Positions 59,867 to 64,000 of a stretch of DNA of 64,000 nt are shown in pieces. Numbering within the stretch: the first letter of the stretch is position 1; each line of letters begins with the position of its first letter. The notes beneath the pieces are model-generated. The model was not told where the DNA came from and searched no databases. It saw only the letters and a program-made list of their open reading frames with translations. The DNA comes from Betaproteobacteria bacterium (lineage in GTDB: Bacteria > Pseudomonadota > Gammaproteobacteria > Burkholderiales > Usitatibacteraceae), in contig JADJEZ010000002.1 of the NCBI GenBank assembly GCA_016708825.1, positions 62,001 to 126,000 on the forward strand, read 5' to 3'. Position numbers and translations under genes: made by a program.

Positions 59867-62800
59867 GGGCTCACCTCGAAAGTCGCGCTAACCCGCGTGC
59901 CTGCGCCCGGCGAGGACTGGATCCCGAACGCCCCGCCGAGGAGCCGGACGCGTTCCTCCATCCCGAGCAGGCCGAGGCTCGGCCGGTCGCGCGATTCGGC
60001 CGGATGGAACCCCTTTCCATCGTCCTGCACCACGACGCTTACGCTACTGCCGTCGCGCGCCACGCGCACGCGCACCTGCCGCGCCTTCGCGTGGCGGGCC
60101 ACGTTGGTGAGCGCCTCCTGCACGACCCGGTAGCAGGCGACCGACTGCGCGGCGGGCATCTCGATGTCGTCCGGCTCCACCTCGACGTCTATGGGGACCC
60201 CGCTGCGCGCCGCCTGTCCCTCGCACAACCAGCGAAGCGCCGGAGCGAGGCCCAGGTCGTCGAGCAGCGGCGGCCGCAATTCCAGCGAGAGGCTTCGCAC
60301 TTGGGCGATGGCCCGCTCGACGATGCCCAGGCTGTCCGTCACCGCCTCCTCGGCGGGGCCGGAAACGCCATAGCGCTCGACCGCCTTCAGGTTCAGGCGC
60401 ACGGCCGTGAGCACCTGGCCGATCTCGTCGTGGAGCTCCCGGGCGAGCGCGCGGCGCTCGTCCTCCTGCACCTCGATCACGCGGCGGGAGAGCGCCTCCA
60501 GGCGCCCGGCATAGGCGAACCGGGCGTCCTCGGCCCGCCGGCGCTCGGTGATGTCGACGTGCGTGCCGAGCATGCGCAGCGGCTTGCCCGCTTCGTCCGC
60601 GAGCACCGAGCCCTGCGCGAGGATCCAGCGGTAAGAGCCGTCCTTGTGGCGGAAGCGGAACTCGTGCTCGAGATACCCGGCCGGTCGCGCGAGGTAGCCT
60701 TCCACGGTCCGCAGCGCACGATCGACGTCGTCGGGGTGCACGCGGGCTTGCCACTGCTCGAAGTCGTTCGCGATCTCGTGGTCCTCGTAGCCGATCTGGC
60801 GCTTCCATTCCGGCGAGAAGTACACGCCGTTCGTGCGCAGGTCCCAGTCCCAGAAACCCACGTTCCCCGATCGCGCGGCGAGCTGCAGGCGCAGCGCCGT
60901 GTCGCGAAGCGCCTCCTCCGCGCGCTTGTGCTCGGTGACGTCGCGGGCGACCGCGAGAATGCACTGCTCGCCGTCGATCTCGACCAGGCGCGCCGCGATG
61001 AGCGCCGTGCCGGTCTCGCCGTCGTGACGCCGGAACCGGAACTCGAAGTCGTCCACCTGGCCCGTCTCGACCACGAGCGCGCGGTAGCGTTCGCGCGCCG
61101 CGGGCTCGACCCAGAGATCGAGCACGCCGACCGCGTCCCCGAGAAGCTCCTCGCGGGAGTGCCCGGTGATCCGCTCGAGCGCCGCGTTCACCGCGACGAT
61201 CCTGCCGGTCTTCACTTCGGTGATCACGATGGAGTTGGGGCTCGCCTCGAAGGCGGCCTGGAGCCTGCGTTCGGACTGGCGCAGCGCCTCGTCGGCGCGC
61301 TTGCGCTCCGTGATGTCGGTGAAGAAGATCGCGAGCCCTTCCTTCGAGGGATAGACCCGGTTCTCGAACCAGCGGTCGAAGGGCGGGTAGTACTCCTCGA
61401 AGGTCCGCGGCCGGCCGTCCTTTGCCGCCGCCTCGTAGGCCTGGTGGAAGGGCTGCCCCACGCCGTCCGGGAACTCCGTCCAGATGTGCTTGCCCACGAG
61501 GGAATCGCGCTCGCGCCCGAAGATCTCGGCGGCGCGGGAGTTCACGTAGGTGTAGCACCAGTCGCGGTCCAGCGCCACGAACCCGTCGTGCATGCTCTCG
61601 AGGACCGAGTCGAGGCGTCTTCGCAGTTCGCTTTCCCGGGCCTGCTGCTCGTGCCGCGCGGTGACGTCGCGCATGATCCCGCGCACGCTGGCGACCCGAC
61701 CCTCCACCATCTCCGGCACCACGTTCGCCTCCACCCAGACCGCCCGGCCGTCGTGCGCGAGGAGCGCGGTCTCGTAGCCGCTCACCGACTCCCCGCTGAC
61801 GGCCCGCGCGAAGGCACCGCCCGTGAGGTCGCGCCGGTCGGGATGGACCAGGTCGGAAAGCCGGCTTCCCACCAGCTCCTGCCTCGACCGGCCCAGCGTG
61901 CGGCACTCGGCGGCGTTCACGTCGACGATCCGCCCCTCCAGGTCGACGATGTGGATCATGTCCAGCGCATCCTCGAAGAGCCCCCGGTAGCGCCGGTTCG
62001 CCGCCTCGGCTGCGTCCAGCATCTCGTTCAGGGCGTCCGCCACGGCCTGCGTCTCCCGCGCACCCGCGCGCGGAACGCGCCTGCCGTGGTCTCCCCCGGT
62101 GATCGCGCGCGCCGCCTCGGCGATCGCCTTTGTCGGCCGCACGATGCGGCGGCTGGCCGCGATCGCAACGCCGAGCGTGGCGAGCAGCACCGCGAAGACC
62201 GCGATCGCGCCCTGGACCGCGCGCGCGCGCGCGCCGGCGAACACCGATTCGGCCGGGATCCCCGCGTAGGCGACCCAGTCGGCCTGCTCCACCCGCGCGA
62301 AGCCGAAGACGCGCCGCACCCCGTCCTCACCCAGGTCCTGCACCGGCCCCTCCATTCCCGAGACCACGCGGCGGAAGGCGGGAAGCGCGTGCAGGTCGCT
62401 TCCGGAGAATCCGTCGGCGCCGCCCGAGCGGGCGAGTCCCTGGCCCGCGAGCGTGGCAAGGCTCACGACCGAGTCGTCGTGGGGTTTCGGCCCCGGTGGG
62501 AGCACCTGGTAGCGCTCCAGGTCGGTCGAGAGGGCAACGGCCCCCTTGAAACCGCCCCGGTCGTCGCGCAGCGGCTGGGCGAGGCTCACCGTCCAGCGCC
62601 CGGTGACGAAGTCCTGCGCGGGCCCGCCGACGGTAAAGCCTCCCGACTCCCGTGCGCCCGCGAGCCACAGCCCGGGGTCGACCCGCGGCGCCGGCCCCGC
62701 CGCCGGCGGGTGCACCGAACAGGCGAGCCGGCCTTCGGCGTCGACCACCACCACGTTGCTCACGCGCGGGGCGAACATCACGACGTCGCGCAGGACCGAC

Positions 62801-63087
62801 TCGCACGCGCCGGGGTCGAGGGCGCGCACCGCCGGACGGTCGGCGAGAGTCTCGAGCGTGGTGCGCGCGAAGAGGAGGAAGCGATCGGTGTCGCGCGCCG
62901 CGATCTCGGCGAGCGTGAAGGCGGCCCGGCCCGCCTGCCACCGTTCTTCCTCGGCCGAGCGGTAGAAATCGTAGCCCACGAACACCGCGAGGGGTGCCGC
63001 CACGACGGCGCACATGGCGAGGAGCTGGGCGCGCAGCGACCAGCTGTCGGCCTTCCATTTCCTGCGGGGGGTCGCGGGCGCTTCCAT
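59863..63087 (-). CDS. Membrane multi-PAS sensor kinase of the NarX/DegS (HisKA_3) type
   Basis: A 1074-residue kinase. TM1 is at about 20-42, a Cache-like periplasmic sensor spans about 45-280, and TM2 with HAMP is at about 285-360. Four PAS/PAC units follow (from about 370, 500, 625 and 750, the last with MLGTHVDITERRRAED). The HisKA_3 box is ALARELHDEIGQVLTAVRLNLK (histidine near 890) and the HATPase ends at LLGGAFGIQSSPGAGT. It pairs with the NarL-type regulator encoded immediately after. It starts 13 bp after phnW, so its signal may relate to phosphonate or alanine metabolism (inference). Confidence 0.9.
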   Translation of the reverse strand: MEAPATPRRKWKADSWSLRAQLLAMCAVVAAPLAVFVGYDFYRSAEEERWQAGRAAFTLAEIAARDTDRFLLFARTTLETLADRPAVRALDPGACESVLRDVVMFAPRVSNVVVVDAEGRLACSVHPPAAGPAPRVDPGLWLAGARESGGFTVGGPAQDFVTGRWTVSLAQPLRDDRGGFKGAVALSTDLERYQVLPPGPKPHDDSVVSLATLAGQGLARSGGADGFSGSDLHALPAFRRVVSGMEGPVQDLGEDGVRRVFGFARVEQADWVAYAGIPAESVFAGARARAVQGAIAVFAVLLATLGVAIAASRRIVRPTKAIAEAARAITGGDHGRRVPRAGARETQAVADALNEMLDAAEAANRRYRGLFEDALDMIHIVDLEGRIVDVNAAECRTLGRSRQELVGSRLSDLVHPDRRDLTGGAFARAVSGESVSGYETALLAHDGRAVWVEANVVPEMVEGRVASVRGIMRDVTARHEQQARESELRRRLDSVLESMHDGFVALDRDWCYTYVNSRAAEIFGRERDSLVGKHIWTEFPDGVGQPFHQAYEAAAKDGRPRTFEEYYPPFDRWFENRVYPSKEGLAIFFTDITERKRADEALRQSERRLQAAFEASPNSIVITEVKTGRIVAVNAALERITGHSREELLGDAVGVLDLWVEPAARERYRALVVETGQVDDFEFRFRRHDGETGTALIAARLVEIDGEQCILAVARDVTEHKRAEEALRDTALRLQLAARSGNVGFWDWDLRTNGVYFSPEWKRQIGYEDHEIANDFEQWQARVHPDDVDRALRTVEGYLARPAGYLEHEFRFRHKDGSYRWILAQGSVLADEAGKPLRMLGTHVDITERRRAEDARFAYAGRLEALSRRVIEVQEDERRALARELHDEIGQVLTAVRLNLKAVERYGVSGPAEEAVTDSLGIVERAIAQVRSLSLELRPPLLDDLGLAPALRWLCEGQAARSGVPIDVEVEPDDIEMPAAQSVACYRVVQEALTNVARHAKARQVRVRVARDGSSVSVVVQDDGKGFHPAESRDRPSLGLLGMEERVRLLGGAFGIQSSPGAGTRVSATFEVSP

Positions 63088-63100
63088 GGCGGATACGAGT

Positions 63101-64000
63101 CTATCCGGCCGCGGCCTCCCGCACCCGCCCGGCGCGGCGCACGCCCATCTCCGCGAGGGTCTCGCCGACCGCCGAGACGACGTTGCGCATCTCGTTCTCG
63201 TCGATGGCGCCGATGCAGCCGACGCGGAAGGTCTCCACCCGGGTGAGCTTGCCCGGGTAGAGGACGTAGCCCTTCGCCTTCACCCGGTCGTAGAACGCCT
63301 GGAAGACGTAGGCGGGGTCGTCGGGCGCGTGGAAGGTCACGATCACCGGCGCCTGGATCGCGCGCGGCAGGAAAGGCTTCAGGCCCAGCGCTTCCATGCC
63401 TTCGACCAGCACCGCGCAGTTGCGCGCGTAACGCGCTCCCCGGGCGGGCGTGCCGCCCTCGGCGAGGAACTGGTCGAGTGCCGCGCGGAAGGCCGCCACG
63501 ACGTGGGTGGGCGGCGTGAAGCGCCACTGCGTGGTCTTCTGCAGGTACGTCCACTGGTCGAAGAGGTCCATCGCGAGCGAGTGGGAGTTGCCCTGGCACT
63601 TCTCGAGGACGGCCCTCCTCGCGATCACGAAACCCATGCCCGGCACGCCCTCGATGCACTTCCCGGAGGCGGCGACCACCGCGTCCACCGGGTAGCGGGA
63701 GACGTCGATGTCGATCGCGCCGAAGGAACTCATGGCGTCCACGATGAGGCCCTTGCCGTGGCGCGCGCAGGCCGCGGCGATTTCCGGCAGCGGGTTGAGT
63801 ATTCCGGTGCCCGTCTCGCAGTGCACCTGCGCCACATGGGTGATCGCCGGGTCTGCCCGGAGCGCCTCCTCCACCATCGCGCCGGTCGGATGCCGGTCCT
63901 CGGGCAGGTCGAGCGCGGCGTGTGCCCTCCCGAGGTAGCCGAGGATCTTCAGGATCCGCTGGCAATAGGCGCCGTTCTGCGGCACGAGCACCTTGCCGTC
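63101..64000 (-). CDS. phnW: 2-aminoethylphosphonate-pyruvate transaminase PhnW (N-terminus beyond the window)
   Basis: A 300-residue C-terminal fragment; the frame continues past the right edge, so about 60-70 N-terminal residues are missing. It is a class V aminotransferase. The PLP lysine is in VVAASGKCIEGVPGMGFVIARR (positions 63628-63693), the conserved CETGTGILNPL precedes it, and DAMSSFGAIDIDV contains the PLP-ring aspartate. PhnW moves the amino group of aminoethylphosphonate to pyruvate, giving phosphonoacetaldehyde and alanine. The kinase gene follows within 13 bp, and ald lies downstream on the same strand. Confidence 0.85.
   Translation of the reverse strand, partial: DGKVLVPQNGAYCQRILKILGYLGRAHAALDLPEDRHPTGAMVEEALRADPAITHVAQVHCETGTGILNPLPEIAAACARHGKGLIVDAMSSFGAIDIDVSRYPVDAVVAASGKCIEGVPGMGFVIARRAVLEKCQGNSHSLAMDLFDQWTYLQKTTQWRFTPPTHVVAAFRAALDQFLAEGGTPARGARYARNCAVLVEGMEALGLKPFLPRAIQAPVIVTFHAPDDPAYVFQAFYDRVKAKGYVLYPGKLTRVETFRVGCIGAIDENEMRNVVSAVGETLAEMGVRRAGRVREAAAG

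Overview
This is a GC-rich stretch of chromosome from a betaproteobacterium. The gene set and order support this: iscR-iscS-iscU-iscA-hscB-hscA-fdx-iscX beside cysE, trmJ and suhB; a DUF3460-type remnant; RoxA followed by a DUF7931-type gene; dapA-bamC-MBL; and a GlrK/GlrR pair. I cannot name the genus. Genes are packed tightly, often with ATGA, GTGA or TGATG overlaps. I see no rRNA, tRNA, insertion sequence, prophage or CRISPR array.

Layout. 1-9.4 kb (minus strand) is an acetate-uptake locus: acetyl-CoA synthetase, a cNMP/CBS/DUF294 protein, a DnaQ-like exonuclease, a small membrane protein, a CrbS-like symporter/histidine kinase, two response regulators (one CrbR-like), and the small and large subunits of a sodium/solute symporter. 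9.6-13.3 kb (plus) holds a CitE-like lyase and an acyl-CoA ligase, separated by a tandem repeat of about 83 bp with palindromes, then a UPF0114 protein. 13.4-19.2 kb is fumarase, mfd and serB. 19.5-22.8 kb is glrK, glrR and a previously unlabelled intergenic module: two GlrR-type sites, a consensus IHF site, overlapping sigma-54 and sigma-70 type promoters, a short RNA with two anti-Shine-Dalgarno stretches, and a perfect intrinsic terminator. This module is the most interesting item in the window. It reproduces the control logic of enterobacterial glmY next to the same two-component system, but the RNA looks unrelated.

23.0-24.4 kb is a periplasmic haem/rhodanese protein. 24.5-30.8 kb (minus) is the complete isc operon behind a promoter with an IscR-type site, preceded by cysE. 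30.9-35.3 kb has an MFS transporter, trmJ, suhB, hemG and menA. 35.3-43.0 kb carries two very large sensor kinases and a stand-alone receiver. 43.1-46.8 kb is mutS and an ethylbenzene-dehydrogenase-type haem protein behind an FNR-type box. 46.9-54.0 kb is housekeeping: phosphatase, SlyD, Bcp, RoxA, lipoprotein, MBL hydrolase, BamC, DapA. 54.0-64.0 kb joins a methyltransferase, a HpnW-type FAD oxidase, a two-helix ion channel, alanine dehydrogenase, two further kinase/regulator pairs and a truncated phnW. This suggests aminoethylphosphonate use, with alanine recycled to pyruvate.

Several genes (DUF294 protein, phosphatase, Bcp, a small lipoprotein, the DUF3460 remnant) read through only if a one-base indel is allowed. 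Most of these indels fall in short G or C runs, so sequencing error is as likely as real decay.
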